The notes below the pieces were generated by a model. The model made no database searches, was not told the DNA's origin, and worked only from the letters and a program-made list of their open reading frames with translations. Shown piece by piece: positions 36,044-43,207 of a DNA stretch of 64,000 nucleotides; the stretch's first letter is position 1, and each line of letters starts with the position of its first letter. The position numbers and the translations under genes were made by a program. Source of the stretch: JABDGM01 sp963738665 (GTDB taxonomy: Bacteria; Planctomycetota; Planctomycetia; Pirellulales; Lacipirellulaceae); NCBI GenBank assembly GCA_963738665.1, contig CAVTXL010000003.1, forward strand, positions 372,001 to 436,000, written 5' to 3'.

Positions 36044-37114
36044 CTATCGCCTGCGGCGCAGGTACAAGGCCATGCCGCCGCAGACAAGCAATAGCAGCGT
36101 TGCCGGTTCCGGCACGGCGGCCAAACGTTGAGCAAGCTCCTCGTCGCTGACACCCTCGGGGCGATCGAGCAAGTGCCAGTGCACCCTGTTCGTCATCGAT
36201 TGACCCGCCTGCAGCGACTTGGCGCCGGACAAGATTTCGAGCTCCACGTATTCACCACCGGTCGCTTGCGCGCTGTAAATCTCGGTATTCGCGCTGTCGG
36301 GGAACAGTCCTTGGGAGTCGAAATCCGTTCGTTGCAGGAAGACGTCATTCGCGTAGACGGCCGCCGCCCAGTTGCCATACATGCCCAGCTTCTGCATGTC
36401 CGCACTCACCGGCTGACCCGGACCATGGCCGCGGTTGTTGAAACGTAGCGCCGTATTCGAGTTGAGGTTCGTCACCAGCGAAGTCGGATTGGTGTTGTTC
36501 AACGTGACAAACGTCGGCATGATCGGGCGGTCCGGACTCACATCGGCGAGCGTGTACAGAGGCTCCACCACCGACGTGTCGCTCCAGATCAGCACCGGGA
36601 ATTGCTGCACACGGGTGGGCAGCAACTTGCGTTCAAACGTGTTGGTGATGAGCACCTCGGTGCCATTGGGCTTGAGCTCAAAGCGACGCTCGGCGACCAA
36701 TCCCAGCAGCGGCCCCTGCGGCGACCTGATCGTCACGTGCGAAGCGTCTTGATCGACCACCGTCCAATTCGGGCCGTCCATTTCATTGAGCGGCGGCCAC
36801 GTGCCGCCAAAGCCGCGGATGCCGCCCCATTGATTCTGTTGAGCCGGCCACAGCATATCGCCGCCGTAGGCCTGGTATCCAGCGACGTCCGCCTTCGCGT
36901 TGGTAAGCACGCTCGAATCCGTGAGCCGCAGAATATTGGGACCTCCCACGCGCCCAAAATCCACCGCCCGCCCGACGCTGGGGTTGATCGTCAGGCGGAT
37001 CTCGCCATTGGTGATGGTGATCGGCCCTTGGGGCTGAGCAATTGCGACGGAGACAGAGACGCCCCAGGTGAGAAATGCAAGCGCAAAAAAGCCAGCGATG
37101 CGAAAACAGGACAT
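36044..37114 (-). CDS. PEP-CTERM protein with epimerase-like beta-sandwich
   Basis: A 356-residue protein from the ATG at 37114. The signal peptide (FFALAFLTWGVSVSVAIAQ) is followed by ITNGEIRLTINPSVGRAVDF and a long beta-rich domain with ERRFELKPNGTEVLITNTFE and YVELEILSGAKSL, the pattern of aldose-1-epimerase-like or DUF4380-type beta-sandwich proteins. The C-terminus PEPATLLLLVCGGMALYLRRRR is a textbook PEP-CTERM signal. No catalytic His/Asp pair of a true epimerase can be assigned with confidence, so a sugar-binding role is the safer guess. No frame break. Confidence 0.72.
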   Translation of the reverse strand: MSCFRIAGFFALAFLTWGVSVSVAIAQPQGPITITNGEIRLTINPSVGRAVDFGRVGGPNILRLTDSSVLTNAKADVAGYQAYGGDMLWPAQQNQWGGIRGFGGTWPPLNEMDGPNWTVVDQDASHVTIRSPQGPLLGLVAERRFELKPNGTEVLITNTFERKLLPTRVQQFPVLIWSDTSVVEPLYTLADVSPDRPIMPTFVTLNNTNPTSLVTNLNSNTALRFNNRGHGPGQPVSADMQKLGMYGNWAAAVYANDVFLQRTDFDSQGLFPDSANTEIYSAQATGGEYVELEILSGAKSLQAGQSMTNRVHWHLLDRPEGVSDEELAQRLAAVPEPATLLLLVCGGMALYLRRRR

Positions 37115-37664
37115 GGAAAGCCCCCCATACACAGAGTTGAAGTTACACGGTGCGGAAGCCGCAGAGCGCAACTGGGCGCGAGCAGGTCCCAATAATCTAG
37201 CAGGCCGGCCAGGTCGCTGGTAGCTCCTACCGAGAGGACGGCGCCCGAGCCGGCGCCGCTCACACGCACAGCTCCTATCGTCAACGGCGGGGAGAAAGTG
37301 ATTGGACGCCAGCTTCGCGCGATTTCAGCACTCTGGCGGTTACCCGTAAGTGACTCTACCCAAACGGCTTGCGCCCTTACGAGTTGTTAAGCCCCAGCCT
37401 CCGGGCAGCCGGCCGGCACAGATGAAGGCCACGGTGCCGGCATTGGAGCCTCGGCAGCAAAGCTTCGATACGGACCGGAAGTGGGGCGCCGCATTCACGG
37501 TTGATTCGATCTTTTCTGGGAGAATTGCCAGCTCGTTTGTTACGGCATTGAACCCTATTGATCCTTGGCCAAGTTTGGCGAATGTAACGAGCGACAGTTT
37601 GGCTGATTTCATAGCGACACCGTTCGGTCGGACATGCAAGGATCAATAGAATATCGCCGCAGTA
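37115..37664. other. Intergenic region left of the insertion sequence
   Basis: No gene recognised. Open frames of about 99 codons exist on both strands at 37340-37649 but neither has a motif or a plausible ribosome binding site. The right end is the AT-rich target (ATTTTTTT at 37665-37672) of the ISL3-family insertion. Confidence 0.5.
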
Positions 37665-37803
37665 ATTTTTTTGGGTCTTCAGAGGAATTAGTGGGTGAAT
37701 AGCGGCGTAAGGCGGTTAGAGGGGCGACGTCGAGGCCCCTCAGGAATCTGAACAACAAAGCCTGGTTTGGCCAGTGCGAGGCAACGTCTATTGACGGGTC
37801 TAC

Positions 37804-37883
37804 GGCTTCGTCGTCCTTTCATCCGTCGGGGCCATGCACTGCGCCCGGGGGTGAGCCCCGACGGATGAAAGGACGACGAAGCC
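37804..37883. repeat. Perfect 29-base inverted repeat inside the IS leader
   Basis: Arms 37804-37832 and 37855-37883 are exactly complementary over 29 bases with a 22-base loop. It lies between the left end of the IS and the transposase, and would form a very stable hairpin in any transcript entering from the left or from an internal promoter. Confidence 0.9.
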
Positions 37884-37917
37884 TGACGAACCTGCCCAGA
37901 AAGGGAAGTTTTTGCAA

Positions 37918-38028
37918 CGATTGAGGAAGAAGTAGAAGTGCATCCTGCGTGATCTTCGGTTATGGATGGTTTATCACAACTGTCCAGCCAAAGGCACGCA
38001 GGATGCACTTGAAAACTATCCTCAATCG
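37918..38028 (+). promoter_or_regulatory. Inverted repeat that buries the transposase start codon
   Basis: Arms 37918-37951 and 37995-38028 pair as 16 perfect base pairs next to the loop plus 10 perfect pairs at the base, separated by an 8-base internal loop. The start codon at 38003-38005 and the GCAGG before it are inside the 16-pair stem. Transcripts running in from outside would contain both arms and hide the ribosome binding site, the same logic as the anti-readthrough hairpins of IS10 and IS200. Confidence 0.75.
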
Positions 38029-39259
38029 CGTCACCAATTACAAGTCGTTTGTGTTTGGAAAGATTACCTGGCAGGAGGATGCATTGACGCCGGCGGTTGA
38101 CGTCGAGGTCCAACCTCGATCCAACGGGCGACCTGTTTGCTCGGGCTGCGGAAAACGACGCCCCGGATACGATACCATGCCGACACCGCGGCGGTTTGAC
38201 TTCATTCCGCTGTGGGGCATAGCCGTCGTGTTCGTGTACTCGATGCGGCGGGTCGATTGCCCCGCCTGTGGAGTGAAGGTGGAGCGAGTTCCATGGGCCG
38301 AGGGGAAGAGCACGATGACGGTCGAATACGCGTGGTACTTGGCCAAGTGGGCGCGGCGGATGTCGTGGAAGGAAGTGTCCGAGGCGCTGCGTGTGAGCTG
38401 GGATCGCGTGTTTGCGGCGGTAAAACAAGCAGTGAACTGGGGTTTGGCGCGTCGGGATCTGGAATCCGTTGCTTCGATCGGCGTGGATGAAGTTCAGTGG
38501 CATCGGGGGCACAACTACCAAACGGTGGTGTATCAGATCGATGAAGACCAGAAACGGCTGCTGTGGATCGGCCCCGACCGAAAGGCAAAGACCTTGCTGC
38601 GGTTCTTCCGCTTTCTGGGCCAGGAGCGGACGGCACGGCTCGAGTTTATCTGCAGTGACATGTGGAAAGCGTACCTGAAGGTGATTGCCAAGAAGGCCTC
38701 CCACGCCGTACACATATTGGACCGGTTTCATGTCATGCAGCGGATGAACAAGGCCCTCGATGAAGTCCGAGCGGCCGAAGTCAAAGAGTTGAAACGAGAT
38801 GGTTACGAACCTCACTTGCAAGGCGCCCGTTGGCTGCTCTTGAAAGCGCCCGAAAACCTCACCGAGAAGCAAACGATCAAACTTAACGAACTCCTGCAAT
38901 ACAACCTGAAGAGCGTTCGCAGTCATTTGATGAAGGAAGACTTTCAGCGATTCTGGGAATATTGGAGCCCCGGCTGGGCGGGCCGTTTCTTGGACCAATG
39001 GTGCACGCGCGCCATGCGCAGCAAGATCGAACCCATGAAGAAGGTGGCTCGCACACTGCGGGAACGACGGGAACTGATTCTGAATTGGTTTCGGGCCGAA
39101 GGACGCATATCTGCCGGAATCGTCGAGGGATTTAACAACAAACTCAAACTGATCACCAGAAAATCGTACGGCTTTCGGACCCAAGAAGCCTATGAAATCG
39201 CCTTGTATCATAATCTCGCCGCATTACCTGAAAGAGAATTCACCCACGAATTCCTCTGA
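38003..39259 (+). CDS. tnp: ISL3-family transposase
   Basis: A 418-residue transposase from the ATG at 38003. An N-terminal zinc ribbon has Cys46/Cys49 and Cys86/Cys89, followed by a helix-turn-helix (MSWKEVSEALRVSWDRVFAA). The DDE catalytic triad is readable: Asp162 in GVDEVQW, Asp219 in FICSDMWKAY and Glu375 in GIVEGFNNKLKLI. These are the marks of ISL3-family (DDE_Tnp_ISL3) enzymes. The frame is intact, unlike many neighbours. Expression is probably limited by the hairpin over the start codon. It is 1.2 kb downstream of the PEP-CTERM gene and 0.5 kb upstream of the RHS debris. Confidence 0.92.
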   Translation: MHLKTILNRVTNYKSFVFGKITWQEDALTPAVDVEVQPRSNGRPVCSGCGKRRPGYDTMPTPRRFDFIPLWGIAVVFVYSMRRVDCPACGVKVERVPWAEGKSTMTVEYAWYLAKWARRMSWKEVSEALRVSWDRVFAAVKQAVNWGLARRDLESVASIGVDEVQWHRGHNYQTVVYQIDEDQKRLLWIGPDRKAKTLLRFFRFLGQERTARLEFICSDMWKAYLKVIAKKASHAVHILDRFHVMQRMNKALDEVRAAEVKELKRDGYEPHLQGARWLLLKAPENLTEKQTIKLNELLQYNLKSVRSHLMKEDFQRFWEYWSPGWAGRFLDQWCTRAMRSKIEPMKKVARTLRERRELILNWFRAEGRISAGIVEGFNNKLKLITRKSYGFRTQEAYEIALYHNLAALPEREFTHEFL

Positions 39260-39273
39260 CGAGGCATTTTTTT

Positions 39274-39755
39274 TTGGGGTGGGGCGAAAGGGGCGGCACT
39301 TCGCTCCGGTGAGGCGAGATTCGCTCGGCGGTGGCGCGAAACTCGGTTGGAGATTGTGCAACGAGTTGCCCGGCTGCCCGGCTGGCGGCTCGCGGGGAAA
39401 CGATGTTGCGTGTTCCCGAATCCTATCGAAGGTGTCCAAAACTCCCCCACCGAGTTTTGGCCGTCTTCACCCTTCCGGGGGGTAAAATCGATAGGTGGCT
39501 GCGTGCTGCTGTGGGCGCGGGTCGCGAGCGCTGGCCGCGGGTTTTGCGACGGATGAATTCAGATCGGTTGCCAAAGAGCGACGGGCACTCGTGAGCTTAG
39601 CAGGGTTGTGTTCGTCTGTATAGTAGCGTTTTCGGCCAGGGTGGGAAGAGTCAAGAGTCAAGGGCTGGGGGGTCAAGAGCCAGAAGAGCGGCAGGGGGCA
39701 GGGGGGCAGGGAGCGGAGAGCAGGGAGCACAGATTTGTCCCCGTGGCTTCCTAAC
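39274..39755. other. Intergenic region with a purine-rich low-complexity tract
   Basis: No gene recognised. From about 39640 to 39730 the plus strand is nearly all purine, with short repeated words (GTCAAGAG, GGGGCAGGG, GGAGAGCAGGG). A short minus-strand frame at 39208-39450 runs into the end of the IS and is not convincing. Confidence 0.6.
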
Positions 39756-40022
39756 CTACCCATTTTTGGTGGCTGCCACCTTTTCCGCGCCCAGATACTC
39801 CTGATCACCGGGCGAGGTGGTCGCAATCAGCCGATTCGTGCCGGCGGCCAGCGTCCAGCTCGTCGGCGCGAGCCGATCCCCCGACAGGTCGCCGCTGCCG
39901 ATTTCCGTGTAGTCGGCGGCGGTGGCGCTATGCGCATGGAACGCGGCGGGGAACCAGAGGCTCGTCGCCATGAAAAAAACAATTCGTCGCGGCAACGTTG
40001 GAAGTCGGCTCATACTTCTCAC
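39756..40022 (-). pseudogene. N-terminal fragment of a secreted protein
   Basis: 88 codons. A signal peptide (RIVFFMATSLWFPAAFHAHSATA) precedes DYTEIGSGDLSGDRLAPTSW and LAAGTNRLIATTSPGDQEYL, a start typical of PEP-CTERM surface proteins whose jelly-roll domain should continue for 150 or more residues. Instead the frame ends after eight further residues, next to the purine-rich tract. The 3' part has been lost, probably by recombination at the repeats. The promoter-like element at 40229-40256 faces this fragment. Confidence 0.55.
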
Positions 40023-40338
40023 AATATTCGATTGCCGTCATGTTCTCAAGAATTCAGAGAAACGAGCGGCCCGCGCAGCGATTGATCGAGTGCACGACGG
40101 CCACCTCGGCCGGGTGGAACAACTCAGCGCGGGCGAGACGAGCCATGGCAAAACCCTCACGGCGAGGAGCGGAACGCCGCTACGCAGCCGACGAAACGGC
40201 GGTGGCACCTCGAGGCCGGCCGCGGCTGAGTGTACACCCGTATCGTACCGTGTCAAGAGGGGCGGACGAAAATAATCAGGGCTGGAAAAACCGCGGTTTT
40301 CACCAAAGCGTGGCTGTCCCCCGGGCTCCAACCGGCTG
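40023..40338. repeat. Repeat segment joined to the truncated RHS gene
   Basis: From about 40228 to 40330 the plus strand is homologous (roughly 70 percent by eye) to the minus strand of 42395-42492. Both copies end at a truncated coding sequence, the RHS gene here and an IS3-family transposase there. The segment 40023-40227 holds nothing recognisable. Confidence 0.6.
40229..40256 (-). promoter_or_regulatory. Near-consensus sigma70 promoter, repeat copy B
   Basis: On the minus strand, TTGACA (40256-40251) and TACACT (40234-40229) are spaced 16 bases. It points away from the RHS gene, toward the secreted-protein fragment at 40022. Copies at 42460 and 42800 have the same arrangement. Confidence 0.5.
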
Positions 40339-41576
40339 GTGACCGTCTTCGACTACGCCACCTATGGGGGCAGCGCAACGCAGGCCGTGATCTACATTTA
40401 CGACCCGTTTGGCCAGCTGGTAGAGCGGGGATCCTTCGACGGCAGCGCGCTGAGCAGTACAATTTCCATATTCGACCAGGGGCAGGTCGTGCTCCAGTTC
40501 GATCGGGACGATTTCAACGATGCCACGGCCGGCGACCTCAGCCACCGTTACCTGTGGGGGCAAGCCGTCGATCAGCTCTTGGCCGATGAGCAGGTCGATT
40601 GGGGCGATTCGGACGCTGACGGCGAGGTGCTGTGGGCGCTTACGGACAATCTGGGCAGCGTCCGCGACCTGGTCGATAGCGCCGGCACGCTGCGGTTACA
40701 CCGGGCGTTTGACGAGTTTGGCAAGGTCATGGGTGAAAGCCACTATAATGCGGGCGGCACGAGCGTCACCAGCGGCCAAACCGGCTACGTCGATGAAGCG
40801 TTTGCGTTTACCGGCCGCTGGTTCGACGCGGCCACCGGTTTGCAGAACAACCTCAACCGGTGGTACGATCCAAGCATCGGCCGCTGGCTGAGCGAGGACC
40901 CGATCGGCCTGGCCGCCGGCGACGAGAACCCCTACCGCTACGTCGGCAACATGCCGACGGAGTTCAGCGACCCGCGCGGCCTCCAGCCGGGAGGACCAGC
41001 GCCTGGGCCACGCGACCCGGCGCCGGCGGCGACACGCCGTCGCTGATGCCGGGCGGTCAAAAGTACAGAATCAAAGCCTCATGGGGTGCCGCTTCTGCCG
41101 GTGGCACGTATGTTGCACCGACTGGTCCGCAGACACCGCCGCCACGCCGGACGCAGTGCAACGTCGACAAGCCCGGCTATAATGGCTTTTGGGATTCCTT
41201 GGGCGACAGTTGGCATTCGATGCAAGACGGCTGGACAGGTATCATCCTAGACCTTTGGGGCTATGATGGGGAAGCCAATCGATACTATTACAAAGCGAGA
41301 AAAGCTGGTCCCTATGGGCAGACGGAGGATTCCGATGGGTTGTACTACTACGGAACGCGAGGAGCAATGGCCGGTGCGTACGCTGCTGGTGGCGCGGCTG
41401 CCGCCGTTGGCGTGACGGAAGTAATTTGCCTCGGAAACGAATCAGTCCTCGAGTTCAACGTACTTTCCGATGGAAACGTATTTAAGGTAATAAGCCGACC
41501 TGGACAATGGGGCTTCCGAGTTGATCCGGCGCATCATGGAAAGCCGTGGGGGCATACTCATGTGTGGAATTGGTGA
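40339..41576 (+). CDS. C-terminal tip of an RHS/YD-repeat polymorphic toxin (5'-truncated, one frameshift)
   Basis: About 412 codons in two frames. The first part has YD-repeat units (YIYDPFGQLVER) and the RHS core: YLWGQAVDQLLADE, GEVLWALTDNLGSVRDLVD, AFTGRWFDAATGLQNNLNRW and SEDPIGLAAGDENPYRYVGN. The core is followed by DPRG, the usual boundary before the variable toxin. A frame break near 41020 leads into a C-terminal domain of about 180 residues with Ala/Gly-rich hydrophobic sequence and the end FRVDPAHHGKPWGHTHVWNW. The long N-terminal part expected of a secreted RHS protein (usually over 1000 residues) is missing; the coding sequence starts abruptly after a repeat. As it stands the toxin could not be exported normally, but the tip and its immunity gene look preserved. 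Confidence 0.8.
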
Positions 41577-41578
41577 CA

Positions 41579-41809
41579 ATGAAAAACTTTTCTCAGCCAT
41601 CGTTTAGTCAAGGCGAACTTGAACTGCGTTGCGAAGTCAACGAAGTCGCAATCTATGCCACTCAGTCTGGATTGTCGAAGCTAGCCGAACTATGCGCCGC
41701 ACTTGCACAAAAAAAGGTTTTCGAGAGCGAACACATTCATTTGGAAGATTACGAATTGTTAACTCCGAAGTCGTTGAAGGGAGTGATCGCGGTATTTGAG
41801 TCACATTGA
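41579..41809 (+). CDS. Probable immunity protein for the RHS toxin (Imm32-like)
   Basis: 76 residues; the ATG at 41579 starts two bases after the toxin stop, so the genes are translationally linked. The sequence has the alternating pattern of small immunity proteins: GELELRCEVNEVAIYATQ, a helix SGLSKLAELCAALAQKK, then EHIHLEDYELLTPKSLKGVI. It resembles the Imm32 family (short, with an HxHL strand after a helix), an assignment made from memory. Position directly after an RHS toxin tip is strong independent evidence for immunity function. Without export of the toxin it may now only protect against related toxins of neighbours. Confidence 0.6.
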   Translation: MKNFSQPSFSQGELELRCEVNEVAIYATQSGLSKLAELCAALAQKKVFESEHIHLEDYELLTPKSLKGVIAVFESH

Positions 41810-42178
41810 AAGGATAGCATCGGGAGAATTTAAGGGGACGGGAGTGAATGGCATGAACTTAAGCGTTAAGTGCCGAGGGGTTCTCAGGTTAATCGCGCGT
41901 AGCATCGCGTGTGGTGGTGTCTTGGTTCACCGTGAACAGGAGTTTGAACCGTTCGCCGTTAGCGAGTTGAAACGTGGCATCCTGCCGAAGAGTCACGGCG
42001 TCGTGCCGTGAAGGTTTATCGCTTTCGTGCCAATCCCGAAGAGGAAGACGGGCGGCGACACGTTTTATGCCAACCGCCTGCTCTTCGGTCTTGGCCCCTA
42101 GGTCGGTGCTCGGGTCGGTCCTCACCGTTGCCCTATCCTCCGCCCAGGCCGTTTTGCTTTGTAGCTTGTCGTCGTTCA
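41810..42178. other. Region between immunity gene and IS3 fragment
   Basis: Overlapping open frames of 71 codons (plus, 41796-42011) and 97 codons (minus, 41889-42182) occur with no family match. AAGGGGACGGGAGTGAATGG around 41831-41850 looks like the edge of a dispersed repeat or IS remnant but cannot be assigned. Confidence 0.4.
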
Positions 42179-42361
42179 TCAAGCAACTCTCCCCGGCGAG
42201 TCTGCGACTCGCTTTCGCACGGCTTTGCGTCGCTCACGGGCTTGTTCGAGCTTGCGATCACGCTCGGCGAAGATTACCGTCTCCAATCCGGCCAGTTTGT
42301 CCGCCGGGGTGATGTAACCGATCGCACTGTGCAACCGCACTTGGTTGTAATGATCAACGTA
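42179..42361 (-). pseudogene. IS3-family transposase fragment (C-terminal end of OrfB)
   Basis: About 60 codons ending at 42179 encode DHYNQVRLHSAIGYITPADK followed by a basic helix (ERDRKLEQARERRKAVRKR). HYNxxRxHSxxGxxxP is the end of the integrase core of IS3-family OrfB, with the catalytic residues lost. The frame continues upstream only through tandem repeat sequence, so the fragment was joined to unrelated DNA. Confidence 0.75.
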
Positions 42362-42408
42362 GGGGGAGCCGGGGCCATCCACATAGGGGGAGCCGGGGGC
42401 CATCCACA
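42360..42408. repeat. Two tandem copies of a 24-25 base unit
   Basis: Units 42360-42383 and 42384-42408 differ by one base (AGGGGGAGCCGGGG, CCATCCACA). They separate the IS3 fragment from the promoter-carrying repeat copy A. Confidence 0.8.
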
Positions 42409-42492
42409 CGTTTCCAAAAACCCCGGCTTTTCCAGTTCTGATTTTTTCTCGGCAGCCCCTTGACACAATACGGTACAGGTGTATACTCCTGG
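42395..42492. repeat. Promoter-carrying repeat, copy A
   Basis: Diverged copy of the segment at 40228-40330, in opposite orientation on the chromosome but the same orientation relative to the adjoining truncated gene. Contains the promoter listed at 42460-42487. Confidence 0.6.
42460..42487 (+). promoter_or_regulatory. Consensus sigma70 promoter, repeat copy A
   Basis: TTGACA (42460-42465) and TATACT (42482-42487), 16-base spacer; five or six matches in each box. It reads rightward into the gene-poor stretch before 43208. Confidence 0.55.
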
Positions 42493-43207
42493 CCATCGCG
42501 GCGCATTGCGGCCGATTTCGTCGGGACGCACAACGGGGATAAGCCCCATTATCAGATCATAATTGGACTTACCCCCTTTTCCTCGCCTGCTAGCGATACT
42601 TGCGGCCACCGAAATAGCAAACGGGCGCATCATTGACTGTTCGTGGGGCGGCCAGTGCCCGAATAGGGTTCATACCTTATATGCCCACGAGCTGCCTTCG
42701 GTTGCTGGCAACTCTGTGACTTTTCGTGGGGCGTTGGGGCCACCCATCGTTTAGGGAGAGAGGGCCGGAATTGCCAGCTAAATTTTATTCTTCGCTTTAT
42801 TGACACGCGTGAGACGCCTGTACACTGCGGCCATCGCCGTTGATTTGACCGCGTTCCCGCCGATGGCCCGCTGGAGGCGTTGGCAAGAACCAATGCGGGG
42901 ATCGCGCCTTGCCGCGGGCTGCTACGGCAGACGGAGTCTGCCTGCTACTTTGCGCAGGCGTCGGGGACATCCGCGTTTGACACACCAATTGGGCTGGATT
43001 GTGGTGTGTCTGGCGGACTCGACACACCCTGCGACTACGACTGCGACCGCGAGTTTTACAGAAAAACGCTACTGCCCACATCGCGGCCCTCTCCCAAGGC
43101 GAGAGGGGAGTAATGGGATAATCGCTTCGTTTCGTTGTGGTTCCGTCTTTTTGCCGAGAAGCTACAATTAAGGGGAACTTACGAATCATCACTTTTGCCA
43201 GCTTTCC
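42493..43207. other. Intergenic region with repeats, no recognisable gene
   Basis: About 0.7 kb. It contains promoter-like copy C (42800-42826), a 9-base perfect inverted repeat around 42978-43011 (GACACACCA arms) and a CCCTCTCCC/GAGAGGGG inverted pair near 43083-43110. Open frames here translate such repeats and are not genes. Promoters at 42460 and 42800 could produce an RNA across this stretch toward the protease gene. Confidence 0.5.
42800..42826 (+). promoter_or_regulatory. Sigma70-like promoter, repeat copy C
   Basis: TTGACA (42800-42805) and TACACT (42821-42826), spacer 15 bases, shorter than ideal. The bases before (an AT-rich TTTTATTC stretch) and after (GCGGCCATCG) resemble copy A, so it is probably a third, more diverged copy. 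Confidence 0.4.

Larger units (their letters stand above)
37665..39273 (+). mobile_element. Complete ISL3-family insertion sequence with target duplication
   Basis: The element spans 37673-39265 (1593 bases). Its terminal inverted repeats are 37673-37700 and 39238-39265, 28 bases with 24 identical. Both ends are flanked by the same 8 bases, ATTTTTTT (37665-37672 and 39266-39273), the target-site length used by ISL3 elements. It carries a single transposase gene of normal length with no frame break, so it may be active. The transposase stop codon lies inside the right repeat. Two large inverted repeats are in the 5' leader (listed separately). Confidence 0.93.

Noticed and set aside
37688..39211. 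507-codon open frame on the minus strand of the IS
   Set aside because: It runs opposite the transposase, which has full DDE and zinc motifs. Antisense frames of this size are common in GC-rich genes.
37665..43207. A larger composite transposon or genomic island with attachment sites
   Set aside because: Only one complete IS is present, no integrase gene or tRNA is nearby, and no direct repeat bounds the whole region.
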